A stretch of 64,000 nt of DNA from Rhodococcus sp. 1163 (GCF_002091985.1 NZ_MKKX01000035.1:62001-126000), one strand, 5' to 3'; numbered from the stretch's first letter, positions 24,996-34,649 are shown. Program-made: numbers and translations. Notes: generated from the letters alone by a model not told the origin.

Positions 24996-26966
24996 ATGAC
25001 CACAGGTACCGACGCTCCGCCAACCAAGGCAGTGGCCGATCCGGACGCGATGACCCACCGGCAGATCCTCGAAGCCCTCACCGGACTTCTCGCCGCGCTG
25101 TTCACCGCACTGCTGAGCACGACAATCGTCGCCACTGCACTGCCCACCATCATCGGTGACCTCGAAGGATCGCAGACCGCGTACGCGTGGGTCATCACTA
25201 CCGCACTACTGGCCAACGCCGCGTCGACCCCAATTTGGGGCAAGCTCGCCGACCTGTTCAACAAGAAGGTGCTCGTCCAATCGGCGATCATCATCTTCGT
25301 CCTCGGCTCGATCATGGCCGGCTTCTCGCACAACGTACCGATCCTGTTGGCTGCCCGCGTAGTTCAGGGCATCGGCATGGGCGGGTTGACGGCACTCGTC
25401 ATCGCCATCATCGGAACCATCGTCTCCCCGCGTGACCGTGGCCGGTATTCCGGCTACACGGGCGCTGTCATGGCAGTGGCCATGTCCGGCGGCCCGATCC
25501 TGGGCGGCATCATCGTCGACAGCCCCCTCGGTTGGCGCTGGTGCTTCTTCGTCTGCGTACCTTTGGCCGTCGTTGCCCTCGTCTTGGTGCAGAGGACCCT
25601 GCACATCCAGACCGTCCGCAAACAGAACGTCTCCATCGACTGGCTCGGCGCACTCCTTCTCACCGCAGGTGTATCCGTTCTGCTGGTGTGGGTTTCGTTC
25701 GCAGGCAAGGCCGACTACTACGCATGGTTCTCGCGTGAGACCGCAATCCTCGTCGGTGGCGGCCTGTTACTCCTCGTTCTGACCGTCATCGTCGAAGCAC
25801 GACACTCGTCGCCGATCATCCCGCTCAAGATCGTCACCGAGCGCACAACCGGGCTGGCCATCATCGCGTCCATCGCGGTCGGCGTCGGCCTCTTCGGGGC
25901 GACCACGTTCCTCGGACAGTACTTCCAGACCGCACGCGGCTACTCCCCTACCGATGCCGGATTGCTGTCCATCCCGATGGTGTTCGGCATGCTTGTCGCC
26001 TCCGTCGGATCCGGGCAGTTGATCACCAAGTTCGGGAAGTGGAAGCCGTTCATCATCTCCGGTTCGGTACTGCTGGTCATCGGGTTCTTTCTCCTCGGCA
26101 CCATCGACCATCAAACCAGTTTGTGGACGGTCGGTATCTTCACCACCATCGTCGGCCTCGGTACCGGCATGCTGATGCAGAACCTCGTTCTCGCCGTCCA
26201 GAACACGGTCAGCGTGCAGAATATCGGGGCTGCCTCGTCGACCGTGGCGTTCTTCCGAACCTTCGGTGGCGCAATCGGCGTCTCCGTTCTCGGATCGCTC
26301 CTGGCGACCCGCGTCGCCGAGAAGTCCGCTTCCGGTCTGACCCAGCTGGGGATCGACACCTCGGGTAGCAGCGGCGGATCTTCGTTGGATCTCGACGTAC
26401 TGCCACCGCCGGTCGCGTTGGTCATCCGTACCGCCTACGGTGACGCGACAGGACGCATCTTCCTCATCGCCGGATTCGTTGCACTCATCACGTTGATCGC
26501 AGTGCTGCTGATCCCGAATCGTCCGCTACGTCAGACGATCGACATCGCACAGGCTCCTGAGCCCGGTGAGCAGATCGCCGAGATCCCGTCGTTCGGTACG
26601 GCTCGCGAATACGTGGCACCGGAGGTCGACGAGCACGACGTCACCGGCCGCCACGAGGCGCCGGCGGGGTCGGTACCGTTCGCAGGTCTGAGCGTCGATG
26701 CCCGCGACCGTCTGCTCAACCTGCTGCTCCCCGAGCCCAAAGGCACTCTCGAAGCGCTCGACGAAGCCGAGGTTATCCGCGCTCAGGTCGTTACCCTGCA
26801 ACAGGAACTCGATGCCAAAATGCTCGATTTCGATGCAGTGTGCGAGCGGCTCCGGCGCCTCGGGCTCAGCGAGGACCAGATCGCACGGGTACTCGGAGAC
26901 AATCACATCCCCGACCCTCACCAGAATTACGTGAGTTCGGACCTGAACGGCCACCGCGTCAACTAA
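24996..26966 (+). CDS. MFS multidrug exporter, DHA2/EmrB-QacA family, with C-terminal extension
   Basis: A 656-residue protein. Residues about 25-520 hold the 14-helix DHA2 antiporter with family motifs (LDxD-like region near helix 1, GKLADLFNKK in the 2-3 loop, RVVQGIGMGGL in helix 4, GPILGGIIVDS in helix 5). About 130 further residues form a soluble cytoplasmic tail with a predicted helix (VIRAQVVTLQQELDAKMLDF) and LRRLGLSEDQIARVLGD. The tail is unusual for DHA2. ATG 24996 is 4 bp after marR. It likely exports a lipophilic compound in exchange for protons. Confidence 0.9.
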   Translation: MTTGTDAPPTKAVADPDAMTHRQILEALTGLLAALFTALLSTTIVATALPTIIGDLEGSQTAYAWVITTALLANAASTPIWGKLADLFNKKVLVQSAIIIFVLGSIMAGFSHNVPILLAARVVQGIGMGGLTALVIAIIGTIVSPRDRGRYSGYTGAVMAVAMSGGPILGGIIVDSPLGWRWCFFVCVPLAVVALVLVQRTLHIQTVRKQNVSIDWLGALLLTAGVSVLLVWVSFAGKADYYAWFSRETAILVGGGLLLLVLTVIVEARHSSPIIPLKIVTERTTGLAIIASIAVGVGLFGATTFLGQYFQTARGYSPTDAGLLSIPMVFGMLVASVGSGQLITKFGKWKPFIISGSVLLVIGFFLLGTIDHQTSLWTVGIFTTIVGLGTGMLMQNLVLAVQNTVSVQNIGAASSTVAFFRTFGGAIGVSVLGSLLATRVAEKSASGLTQLGIDTSGSSGGSSLDLDVLPPPVALVIRTAYGDATGRIFLIAGFVALITLIAVLLIPNRPLRQTIDIAQAPEPGEQIAEIPSFGTAREYVAPEVDEHDVTGRHEAPAGSVPFAGLSVDARDRLLNLLLPEPKGTLEALDEAEVIRAQVVTLQQELDAKMLDFDAVCERLRRLGLSEDQIARVLGDNHIPDPHQNYVSSDLNGHRVN

Positions 26967-26981
26967 TTCACCAAAAGGAAG

Positions 26982-27009
26982 GGCCCCACACCAAATGGTG
27001 TGGGGCCCT
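26982..27009. terminator. Rho-independent terminator after MFS gene
   Basis: A perfect 13-bp stem, GGGCCCCACACCA against its complement, with an AA loop is followed by TTTCTTGTT. It sits between convergent genes and can serve both, since AAGGAA precedes it on the other side. Confidence 0.92.
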
Positions 27010-27022
27010 TTCTTGTTCCTGA

Positions 27023-28576
27023 TCAGCGGCCGGGAAGGTACTGCAGAGCCTTCACGAACGGAGGCATGATCTTCGCCCAGAGCTTCGGTGAAATTCCGCG
27101 CGGCCCACCGAGGTTGAGCAGTCGCGTCGTCGCGACCGTCTGAGACTCGGTGTACTTGAGCAGCCCGTCCGGTCCGTGCCGACGTCCCATGCCGGAGACT
27201 CCCATGCCACCCATCGGGGCAGCGGTCGATCCCCAAGACGGAGCGTAACCCTCGTCGACGTTGACAGTCCCCGAGTGCAGACGCACGGCGATCGCCTCAC
27301 CCTGCGCTTTGGTCTTGGCCCACACACTGCCGTTCAAACCGTAATCGGTGTCGTTGGCCTTGGCGATGGCTTCCTCGACGTCCGCGACGGGGTAGATGGA
27401 CACGAGCGGACCGAAAGTTTCGTTCGCGGCGCACTCCATCTCCTCGGTGACGCCGGTGAGTACGGTCGGCTCGTAGAACAGCGGTCCGACATCGGGCCGT
27501 GCCTTACCGCCGGCAATCACTGTGGCGCCCTTCGCTTTGGCATCGTCGACGTGCGCCGAGACGGTCTTGATCTGGTCCTCGGAGACGAGGCTCCCCATTT
27601 CGATACCGAACTCGTAGTCGGCGCCGAGTGACATGTTGCGGACCCGCTCACCGAATGTGGCGGTGAATTCCTCGGCGATCGACTTCTCGACGTAGATCCG
27701 CTCGATCGCGATACACAGCTGGCCCGAGTTGGAGAAGCAGGCGCGCACTGCCGCGTCGGATACGGTCCGAAGGTTGGCGCCCTGGGCGACGATCATGGCG
27801 TTCTTGCCGCCGAGTTCGGCTGAGAAACCGATGAGTCGACGCCCCGCCTGCTCGGCAAGCAATTTGCCCGTCGCAGTGGATCCGGTGAACATGAGGTACT
27901 CGGTGTTCTCGACGAGAGCGGTACCGACGACGGAGCCGGGCCCGGGAACAACGGCGAGCAGGTCACGCGGCAGGCCGGCCTTGTAGAGCAGTTCGACGAC
28001 GGCAAGAGCGCAGTACGGCGTCTGGGAATCAGGCTTGAGTACGACGCCGTTGCCTGCCAGCAGGGCCGCGATGGCATCGGACACCGCAAGAGTCATCGGG
28101 TAGTTCCACGGCGAGATCACGCCGACGATGCCCTTGGGCTGGTAATGGACGGTGGTCTTCGTCAGCACCGGGAGCATGCCGGTGACGCGCTTGGGCGCGA
28201 GGAGCTTGGCTGCCACACGGGCATAGTGCCGCGAGGTCATCGCGATGTCCAGCACTTCTTCTTGAGCGGCTGCGCGGGACTTACCGGTCTCGGCCTGAGC
28301 CATGTCCATCAGCTCGTCACGATGCGCCAACACCAGGTCGCGGTACCTGTGGAAGATTTCGGCACGCTCGGACACCGGGCGTTTCGCCCACGCCTTCTGT
28401 GCGATGCGAGCCCGCGCGATGGCATCGGTGGCGTCGGCGGCGGTACCGACCGGGATGGTCGCCAGTTCCTTACCCGTGAACACCTCGGTGATCGACTTCG
28501 TCGGGCGGTCGGCGGCGTTGGGAATTGCAATGAGTTCAGCGAGCCTGGAGAAGGTCGCAGTGGACGGAGCTGGCAT
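27023..28576 (-). CDS. gabD2: Succinate-semialdehyde dehydrogenase (NADP-type)
   Basis: A 517-residue aldehyde dehydrogenase closely resembling mycobacterial GabD2. Active-site landmarks are present: PWNYPMTL, the general-base Glu in ELGGKNA, and the catalytic Cys in NSGQLCIA. It oxidises succinate semialdehyde to succinate, the last step of the GABA shunt. The C-terminal segment QTVATTRLLNLGGPRG is also characteristic. It stands alone, with a small palindrome just upstream and a strong terminator downstream. Confidence 0.92.
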   Translation of the reverse strand: MPAPSTATFSRLAELIAIPNAADRPTKSITEVFTGKELATIPVGTAADATDAIARARIAQKAWAKRPVSERAEIFHRYRDLVLAHRDELMDMAQAETGKSRAAAQEEVLDIAMTSRHYARVAAKLLAPKRVTGMLPVLTKTTVHYQPKGIVGVISPWNYPMTLAVSDAIAALLAGNGVVLKPDSQTPYCALAVVELLYKAGLPRDLLAVVPGPGSVVGTALVENTEYLMFTGSTATGKLLAEQAGRRLIGFSAELGGKNAMIVAQGANLRTVSDAAVRACFSNSGQLCIAIERIYVEKSIAEEFTATFGERVRNMSLGADYEFGIEMGSLVSEDQIKTVSAHVDDAKAKGATVIAGGKARPDVGPLFYEPTVLTGVTEEMECAANETFGPLVSIYPVADVEEAIAKANDTDYGLNGSVWAKTKAQGEAIAVRLHSGTVNVDEGYAPSWGSTAAPMGGMGVSGMGRRHGPDGLLKYTESQTVATTRLLNLGGPRGISPKLWAKIMPPFVKALQYLPGR

Positions 28577-28586
28577 ATCGTTACCC

Positions 28587-28600
28587 CTACTGGTGAGTAG
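28587..28600. promoter_or_regulatory. Short palindrome upstream of gabD2
   Basis: CTACT-GGTG-AGTAG is a perfect 5-bp inverted repeat 11 bp before the gabD2 start codon, in the 245-bp region shared with the divergent lipase. It could be a repressor site; no regulator gene is adjacent. Confidence 0.35.
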
Positions 28601-28821
28601 TTCTTGGAGTTACACCTAACGTACCTGGTCGGTGGCTTGCAATACCCAGGGCAGTGGGCACGGTGTACCAGTTGTTGCCTGCTCGGATGGGATCCCGCTC
28701 ACAATGCATGCAAGTGGAACACCATGCTCACCGTCGGGGGTTGCTCCGCGATGTATGGCAACATGGGGATCGGTCTTTCCTAGGCGTCGGGGCGCTCGAA
28801 GACGATCAGGGTGGGGACTTC

Positions 28822-30027
28822 ATGCGTAGGACATTCGTTCTGGCAGGCGCAGCAGCACTGATGCTCGCTTTCACACCGATGGCAACAGCCGATCCGCTCG
28901 GAGACATCATCGCTCCCCCTGCCGATCCGTCCGCATACTTGCCGACGCCGCTCGAAGATCCATGGTTCGCCCCGCCCGCCGGTTACGAAACCAGCGAGCC
29001 CGGGACAGCCCTGAGGACCAGAAGTGTTGCAGTGCAACCAGGCACGACGTCAACGCAAGTACTGTTCCGATCCACCGACTCGAAGAACAATCCCATCGCA
29101 GCTACGACGACGGTCATCGTCCCGGACGGCCCGTGGACCGGCGACGGCCCGCGTCCGGTCGTCGCATACAACGAGGCGACAGATTCACTCGGCAATGCGT
29201 GCGCGCCTTCCCACACGCTCCCGCGGGGTACGAACAAGGAGCTCGATCGAATTCAAGAGCTGCTCGCGCGCAATTACGCCGTCGCGGTCACCGACTATCA
29301 GGGTCCGCGGCAGGCCTACTCCGCCGGTCTCGTCGCCGGCCACACGGTGCTCGACGGCCTCCGTGCCTCACACAGTGTGGGCGTCGACGCCGATGCTCCG
29401 GTGGCCATCACCGGCTACTCGGGTGGGGCAATAGCGTCCGGCTGGGCAGCTCAGTTGGCGCCGAAGTACGCGCCGGAGCTCGATATCGTCGGCGTCGCAT
29501 TCGGTGGACCGCCGACCGACTACAAGATTCTGCAGCGTTCGCTCAACGGCGGGATCGGGTCCGGCCTGTTCACCGCAGCGACGATCGGCTTGTCCAGGGA
29601 GTACCCGGAGATGCGCACGCTGGCCAACGACAACGGCAAGCGATTGGCACTGATACAGAAAGACCAGTGCGTCGATGTGCTGTCCTACAGCGGCTTGCTG
29701 CTGTTCGACCAGCAGAACCTGTCCAACGTCCCCGACGTGTTCAACCATCCGATCACTCGCACAGTGATCGAGGAGAATCGCATGGGCCAGATCGCGCCCG
29801 AGGCGCCCACGTACATCTACCAGGGCCTGCAGGACGATTTGATCCCCAAGGAGGGCGCGGAAGCCGTCCAGGACCAGTGGTGCGCAGCAGATGCGTCGGT
29901 ACATCTCGAGGAGATCCCCGGCGATCACTCGGCAGCCGAGGGTGCCGGACGGCCAGGCGCATTCGAGTGGATCTCGCAACGTTTGGCCGGCGTTCCGACC
30001 GGTGGATGCGAACGCGTAGTTCGATAG
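28822..30027 (+). CDS. Secreted lipase (LIP family)
   Basis: A 401-residue secretory lipase. The signal peptide (MRRTFVLAGAAALMLAFTPM) is cleaved near ATA|DP. The alpha/beta-hydrolase nucleophile elbow is ITGYSGGAIA, the acid lies in LQDDLIPKEG and the His in GDHSAAEG. Cysteines CAPS, DQC and QWC suggest disulfides in the exported protein. It would hydrolyse acylglycerols outside the cell. ATG 28822 follows GGTGGGG; the longer frame to 28654 has no signal-peptide logic. Confidence 0.9.
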   Translation: MRRTFVLAGAAALMLAFTPMATADPLGDIIAPPADPSAYLPTPLEDPWFAPPAGYETSEPGTALRTRSVAVQPGTTSTQVLFRSTDSKNNPIAATTTVIVPDGPWTGDGPRPVVAYNEATDSLGNACAPSHTLPRGTNKELDRIQELLARNYAVAVTDYQGPRQAYSAGLVAGHTVLDGLRASHSVGVDADAPVAITGYSGGAIASGWAAQLAPKYAPELDIVGVAFGGPPTDYKILQRSLNGGIGSGLFTAATIGLSREYPEMRTLANDNGKRLALIQKDQCVDVLSYSGLLLFDQQNLSNVPDVFNHPITRTVIEENRMGQIAPEAPTYIYQGLQDDLIPKEGAEAVQDQWCAADASVHLEEIPGDHSAAEGAGRPGAFEWISQRLAGVPTGGCERVVR

Positions 30028-30057
30028 CTTGACCCTCACGTCACGGGAGGCTGCACA

Positions 30058-30834
30058 GTGTCCTTTGTGAGCGATTCAGAAACAATGAAGGTGGGCGAGG
30101 TCGCCCGCCTCGTCGGGATCAGCGTCCGAACACTGCATCACTACGACGAGATCGGACTCGTGGTGCCGTCCGGGCGCACTCCCAAGGGCTATCGCAGCTA
30201 CTCGGCGGTCGACGTCGAGCGGTTGCATCAGGTGTTGACCTACCGCGAACTCGGGTTCGTGCTCGACGACATCTCCGCCCTTCTGGACGATCCGTCGGTC
30301 GACGCGATGGCACATCTACGCCGTCAACGCACATTGTTGGACCAGCGGATCGAACGCTTGCACGAGATGGCTGCGGCCGTGGACAAAATGATGGAGGCGA
30401 AGAAAGTGGGAATTCAATTGACACCGCAGGAACAGCGCGAGGTCTTCGGCGATGACTGGCTCGGCGACGAATACGCCGCCGAAGCCGAGGAGCGCTGGGG
30501 AGAAACGGAGCAGTGGAAGCAGTCCCAGTCACGAACCGCGCAGTTCACCAAGGACGATTGGAAACTGATCAAGGACGAGACCGACGCGATGGAACTCGAT
30601 CTTGCAGCGGCCCTCGCCGCCGGGACCGCACCGGGATCGGCCGACGCCAATGTGCTGGCAGAGCGGCACCGCGCGAGCATCGCGCGCTACTACGACTGCG
30701 GCTACGAAATGCAGGTCAATCTTGCCGAAATGTACTTGGCGGACGAAAGATTCACCAAGCATTACGACGACATCGCACCGGGGTTGGCTCGGTATCTGCG
30801 TGAGGTGATCGTCGCCAACGCCGAGGGACAATAA
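30058..30834 (+). CDS. TipA-type MerR-family regulator
   Basis: 258 residues: an N-terminal MerR winged helix (MKVGEVARLVGISVRTLHHY ... Y-R-SYSAVDVERL), a dimerising helix (RTLLDQRIERLHEMAAAVDK), and a C-terminal TipAS domain (about 110-255). TipAS captures thiopeptide antibiotics in Streptomyces TipAL and activates transcription. The usual TipAS Cys is not obvious, so binding may be non-covalent. It starts at GTG 30058 or ATG 30085; GGGAGG precedes the former. Confidence 0.88.
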   Translation: MSFVSDSETMKVGEVARLVGISVRTLHHYDEIGLVVPSGRTPKGYRSYSAVDVERLHQVLTYRELGFVLDDISALLDDPSVDAMAHLRRQRTLLDQRIERLHEMAAAVDKMMEAKKVGIQLTPQEQREVFGDDWLGDEYAAEAEERWGETEQWKQSQSRTAQFTKDDWKLIKDETDAMELDLAAALAAGTAPGSADANVLAERHRASIARYYDCGYEMQVNLAEMYLADERFTKHYDDIAPGLARYLREVIVANAEGQ

Positions 30835-30850
30835 GCGAACACCACCGAAG

Positions 30851-31216
30851 TCATTGCCACGGAATCGTATACGGCTTTTCGTCGTCGGCTGGCAGTGTGG
30901 GTGGAGGCGCGAACCAGATCGACAGCGGATCGCGTTTCAACTCTTCGACTTCCGGAGGTACGGGGCGGGACAGGGTTTCGATCTCGTCCCATCTACACTC
31001 GCCCGCCCCGACGCGCGCCGCGTACGCCCTCAATTCCGCGGAGGCTCCAGGAAGGGATGCAATGTCGTACATCATCGAACCGGTGACCGTTCGCGGTTGG
31101 TCGAACGACGGCAGCGGAGTGGATTCGACCTGGGCGCGCGTCTGAGCCATTCGATCCAATGCGTCGGACATCTTCCGCAGTGCCTGTCGCAGAACAGCAT
31201 CATCGGGTTCGGTCAT
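30851..31216 (-). CDS. Hypothetical helical protein of T7SS-like cassette
   Basis: A 121-residue protein, MTEPDDAVLRQALRKMSDAL then mainly helical to residue 70 and Pro-rich at the end (FAPPPTLPADDEKPYTIPWQ). No family is recognised. Its ATG overlaps the stop of the ESX-like gene by four bases, so the two are translated together; a partner or chaperone role is inferred from this only. It is the last gene of a three-gene minus-strand operon. Confidence 0.65.
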   Translation of the reverse strand: MTEPDDAVLRQALRKMSDALDRMAQTRAQVESTPLPSFDQPRTVTGSMMYDIASLPGASAELRAYAARVGAGECRWDEIETLSRPVPPEVEELKRDPLSIWFAPPPTLPADDEKPYTIPWQ

Positions 31217-32424
31217 GCGTCTGCCCACGGTTCCTCACCTGTACCGAGCGAATACGGATCCTTCGGTACTTCGTACACCGGGCTCGCATCGGCAGTGTTC
31301 TTGATGTCCAGCAATAGCTTTGCATCTTCGATTTTTTCCGTGATGGGCGCCAGCTTCTGTTCGAACTGCTCGTTCATGTACCCGGTCGGACTGGCCACGA
31401 GCGATAGAAACTCCTTGAACGCGTCAGTGATCGTACGGATGGAGTCGACGAGTTTCATGCCCAGGTCGAAACCGGTCCGCAGAATCTCCCAGATTCTCCA
31501 CAACTGATACGCGGCACCGGCAAAGGGAATCTTCTTCGACAGGAAATCCACCACTCTAGCCCCGCTGGTCAGGTCGAATTCCTTCTCGATCATCTCGCGG
31601 ACCTTTGTCACCAGTACGCGGATCGAGTTGCTGATTTCATCCGCCGCACGTTCGGCGACCGCTTGAATGACACGGCCACACGCCCCCTCCCACTGCATCG
31701 CGGCCACTTGCTTTATCGCGTATTCACTGTAAGCAGCGGCCGCCATTCCGTCCCAGAACTCATCGACACGTGCGGTTCCCTGGGCGAGTGCGTCGCCACC
31801 CTTTTCCATCGCTTCACCCGCGATTCGATAGGTCCAGCCCAATCGCAACAAATCGTTCCAGTTGCCGCCGATGGGCTCGACGAGCTGCCGAAGCGGACTT
31901 TGCCCGATCATCGCTTCGATTGCGTCATCGATGTCACCGAGCCATCCAGCAGCATCAGCGATTACCGCGGCCAGATCGTCCGGAAGGCTCTCGGGCGGCG
32001 GGTAATCGATTCCTTCAGGGTGTCCGTAGTCCGCGGGATCGCCGAAAAGCTCCGCGGTACCGACCGCAGGCCGTTTCGAATCACCTGGGTCCCGCTCAGG
32101 ATGGGGAAATGGGGGGAGTTGCGTGTGCGCATTCAGCGCCTCGTAGTTCTTCTTCTCCTGATCTGAATACAACCAGGCCGCGATGTTCAGCTTGTCGCCC
32201 AACTCGGTGCAATTCACCGCCAGATGAACGTGTCTGGTACGCCACGCGTTCCGAATATCGTCCAGCGGATCGAGAAGGGACCCGAAAATCTCGCCCTGAT
32301 ACGCACCGACTGGACCCGCGTGCTCGTTGAAATACTTGTACGACGTCAGCGTCTGAAGCCCAATTTCGGACACCGACCGGCCGAGTCCTGAGACCTCACC
32401 TGAAAATGCTTTGAACGTCTCCAC
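31213..32424 (-). CDS. WXG100-like (ESX/T7SS-type) protein
   Basis: 403 residues without a Sec signal peptide. The central part (about 180-260) has the helix-turn-helix layout of WXG100 proteins, with IGGNWNDLLRLGWTYRIAG and the turn EFWDGMAA (W224-G226). An N-terminal helical domain (1-100) contains YSDQE (86-90), a fit to the T7SS YxxxD/E signal. The C-terminal 150 residues include a hydrophobic amphipathic stretch (KKIPFAGAAYQLWRIWEILR) but no toxin motif I can identify. It is probably a type VII substrate. It is flanked by a membrane-anchored protein and a small helical protein. Confidence 0.65.
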   Translation of the reverse strand: METFKAFSGEVSGLGRSVSEIGLQTLTSYKYFNEHAGPVGAYQGEIFGSLLDPLDDIRNAWRTRHVHLAVNCTELGDKLNIAAWLYSDQEKKNYEALNAHTQLPPFPHPERDPGDSKRPAVGTAELFGDPADYGHPEGIDYPPPESLPDDLAAVIADAAGWLGDIDDAIEAMIGQSPLRQLVEPIGGNWNDLLRLGWTYRIAGEAMEKGGDALAQGTARVDEFWDGMAAAAYSEYAIKQVAAMQWEGACGRVIQAVAERAADEISNSIRVLVTKVREMIEKEFDLTSGARVVDFLSKKIPFAGAAYQLWRIWEILRTGFDLGMKLVDSIRTITDAFKEFLSLVASPTGYMNEQFEQKLAPITEKIEDAKLLLDIKNTADASPVYEVPKDPYSLGTGEEPWADA

Positions 32425-32442
32425 TGAAAGACTCCTCGTTGC

Positions 32443-33216
32443 TCACGTGCGACGTAGGGTGGCCACAATCTGGTCGATCGTGTCCCGTGAGAGCGATCCG
32501 TCGAGCTGCTCATAAGAAACGATCATGAACACGGCAACTGTCGCATTCGAATACCCCTGAGTTGCAACAATATCGAACGATGCCGCGATCGGATCGCAGT
32601 CGAACTCCCGAGCGAGCTTCGATGCCTTCGCCGTGTAGCGAACCGCGGGTGCACCGTCGACCTCGAATTCGATTGGAGCCGAGTATTCGATCGTCACTGC
32701 ATCATTCGGTTCGTTTCGAAAAATCAGCTCGGCTGAACGGCTGACATCGAATGCAGCTGCCGGAACGTCGACTCCGTGGCGGCCGGTGATTCCGGTGTCC
32801 GCCTTTGTTGCCCCGTCGCGGTGTTCTGGACAGTAGTCGTAATCGTAATCGGCGATATCTCCGAACCTGACCGACTCTTCCCCACTCGCCCATCCCATCA
32901 CTCCACCGCGATGGAACCGCCAATCTCCCGGCACCGTGTAGCTGAGGCCGTATTTGGTGTCGATCGGGATCGGATCACCGTCGGGAACCTCGATCTCCGG
33001 TGGCGCATATTCCATCGACGGGAACCCCGGTGGCGGACCTGCGACCGTACTGGTTGGCACTGAATCCGATTGTGGCACAGCAAGACTGGTGACCGGCGCA
33101 GCGACACCTTCGTACCTACCAGGGGTATCAGGTCCCATCTTGGGCAACAAGATACCCGCCAGAACGAACAGCCCCAGCAACACCGCGACACGAAAAAGCC
33201 GCATTTTCAAGCTCAC
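32443..33216 (-). CDS. Exported/membrane-anchored protein of T7SS-like cassette
   Basis: 257 residues: an N-terminal hydrophobic anchor (VAVLLGLFVLAGILL), a Pro-rich linker, then an extracytoplasmic domain with YGLSYTVPGDWRFHRGGVMG, and cysteines in YCPEH and EFDCDPIA that may pair. The domain recalls the uncharacterised DUF8017 of Nocardiaceae, from memory. GTG 33216 is preferred because GGGGGGAG lies about 8 bp upstream. It is the first gene of the operon with the WXG100-like gene 18 bp downstream. Confidence 0.65.
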   Translation of the reverse strand: MSLKMRLFRVAVLLGLFVLAGILLPKMGPDTPGRYEGVAAPVTSLAVPQSDSVPTSTVAGPPPGFPSMEYAPPEIEVPDGDPIPIDTKYGLSYTVPGDWRFHRGGVMGWASGEESVRFGDIADYDYDYCPEHRDGATKADTGITGRHGVDVPAAAFDVSRSAELIFRNEPNDAVTIEYSAPIEFEVDGAPAVRYTAKASKLAREFDCDPIAASFDIVATQGYSNATVAVFMIVSYEQLDGSLSRDTIDQIVATLRRT

Positions 33217-33304
33217 GAACAACTCCCCCCGAAGACGTCACAAACTAACACGATCTACGGTCGTTCCCTGGTTGCAGTGGCGTTCCGGGGTGGATACTCC
33301 AGTG

Positions 33305-33754
33305 ATGACACTGACGGTTCGCTCGGCGATGCTGTCCGCCGCCATCGGCAAGGCGAGTGGTTTCCGCAGCTCGGTAGGAATCAGCGCCGGTCTGCTGGCC
33401 TTGTTCGGCGGGACCGAGTACAGACGCCTGGCCGTCGGCGCGTCCGTCTTCGCGATTGCCGGTGAGATCGTGATGGACAAGTTGCCGTCGACGCCGTCGA
33501 GACTGAGCCCACCCGCTCTCGGGGGGCGGATCGTTGCCGGTGGTGGGGCGGCATTCGCGATCGCACGACGTCGAGACGAGGACACGATTCCAGCAGCGAT
33601 CATCGGCGGGTTGTCGGCTATCGCCGGTTCGTATGCAGGTCACGCGTATCGCGGGTGGGCATCGACGCGGATTCCGCCGCTGGCTGCGGCCGTTGTCGAG
33701 GACCTGGTTGCATTGGCCGTCGGGGCCGCGGTTGCCAAACAAGTGCTGGCGTAA
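33305..33754 (+). CDS. DUF4126-type membrane protein
   Basis: A 149-residue hydrophobic protein with Gly/Ala-rich helices, a conserved MDKLPSTPSRLSPPALGGR loop and YRRLAVGAS. This matches the small DUF4126 family of unknown function. ATG 33305 (or GTG 33302) is the likely start; the frame extends far upstream without a ribosome site and overlaps the minus-strand gene. It is followed by the DUF5313 gene after 11 bp. Confidence 0.78.
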   Translation: MTLTVRSAMLSAAIGKASGFRSSVGISAGLLALFGGTEYRRLAVGASVFAIAGEIVMDKLPSTPSRLSPPALGGRIVAGGGAAFAIARRRDEDTIPAAIIGGLSAIAGSYAGHAYRGWASTRIPPLAAAVVEDLVALAVGAAVAKQVLA

Positions 33755-33765
33755 GGTCGAGAATT

Positions 33766-34137
33766 GTGAAGCCGAATCTCTGGCAGTACCTGGGTTACCA
33801 GCTGGGCCGAGTGCTTCCGCCGCCGATGCACGATTGGGTTCGCGAGGATCTCGTCGGTAGTGGCGCTCAGGCCCGCTACCTGATCCGATTCTCGCTCCCG
33901 ATCATTCCGTTGCTGTGTCTGTTTCTGCTCTTGCCCGGCCCGTTGTGGATCGGCCTTGCGATGATGGCTTTGCTCTTCATTCCGCTGGTCTATTTCGCGA
34001 TAGCGTTGATGAACGTCTACCGGCGCCACCGGTTGTTGGTGCACGGTCTGGATCCAGAGCTTCTCAACGCAAACACTCAACGTAAAATCGATCACACCCG
34101 AGAGGACTACGAAAGGCGTCACGGCCGACTGGACTAG
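33766..34137 (+). CDS. DUF5313 family membrane protein
   Basis: A 123-residue protein: [20 protein letters not shown], a conserved HDWVREDL segment, two membrane helices (about 43-85), and a charged C-terminal helix with Arg and His. It belongs to the actinobacterial DUF5313 family of unknown function. GTG 33766 begins 11 bp after the DUF4126 gene and rraA follows 10 bp later, so the three form a probable operon. Confidence 0.82.
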   Translation: MKPNLWQYLGYQLGRVLPPPMHDWVREDLVGSGAQARYLIRFSLPIIPLLCLFLLLPGPLWIGLAMMALLFIPLVYFAIALMNVYRRHRLLVHGLDPELLNANTQRKIDHTREDYERRHGRLD

Positions 34138-34147
34138 GCTATCGGCC

Positions 34148-34624
34148 ATGACTTCCGTCGAATTCAAGGCAACTGCAGACCTGGCCGACGAGATCGGGCC
34201 CGAAATCCGTAGCTGCGACACGCAATTCATCCAGTTCGGCAAGCATTCCGAGTTCGCTGGTCCCATCACCACCATCAAGTGCTTCCAGGACAATCTGCTC
34301 GTCAAACAAACCCTCGGTGAGCCCGGTAACGGCGGTGTACTAGTGGTCGACGGCGACGCCGGCATTCACACCGCCCTCGTCGGCGACATCATCGCTGGTC
34401 GAGGTGTCACCAACGGGTGGGCAGGGATAATCGTCAACGGGGCGATCCGCGATTCGGCGATCCTCCGCACCCTCGACATCGGCGTCAAAGCTCTGGGCAC
34501 CAACCCGCGCAAAAGCACTCAAACCGGATCCGGGGAGAAGAACGTACCCGTGGAAATCGGCGGCATCACCTTCAATCCGGGTGAAATTGTGTACAGCGAC
34601 TCCGACGGCGTGGTCGTCGTCTAG
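34148..34624 (+). CDS. rraA: RraA-family protein (RNase E inhibitor / HMG aldolase fold)
   Basis: A 158-residue RraA/MenG-like protein. Conserved parts are [49 protein letters not shown] and the [12 protein letters not shown] stretch. Members either inhibit RNase E or have 4-hydroxy-4-methyl-2-oxoglutarate aldolase/oxaloacetate decarboxylase activity; the sequence alone does not decide. It is the last gene of the DUF4126-DUF5313-rraA unit, and a palindrome follows. The mycobacterial homologue is Rv3853. Confidence 0.93.
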   Translation: MTSVEFKATADLADEIGPEIRSCDTQFIQFGKHSEFAGPITTIKCFQDNLLVKQTLGEPGNGGVLVVDGDAGIHTALVGDIIAGRGVTNGWAGIIVNGAIRDSAILRTLDIGVKALGTNPRKSTQTGSGEKNVPVEIGGITFNPGEIVYSDSDGVVVV

Positions 34625-34649
34625 CGTCGCGCCGATTCAGCGTGGATAT

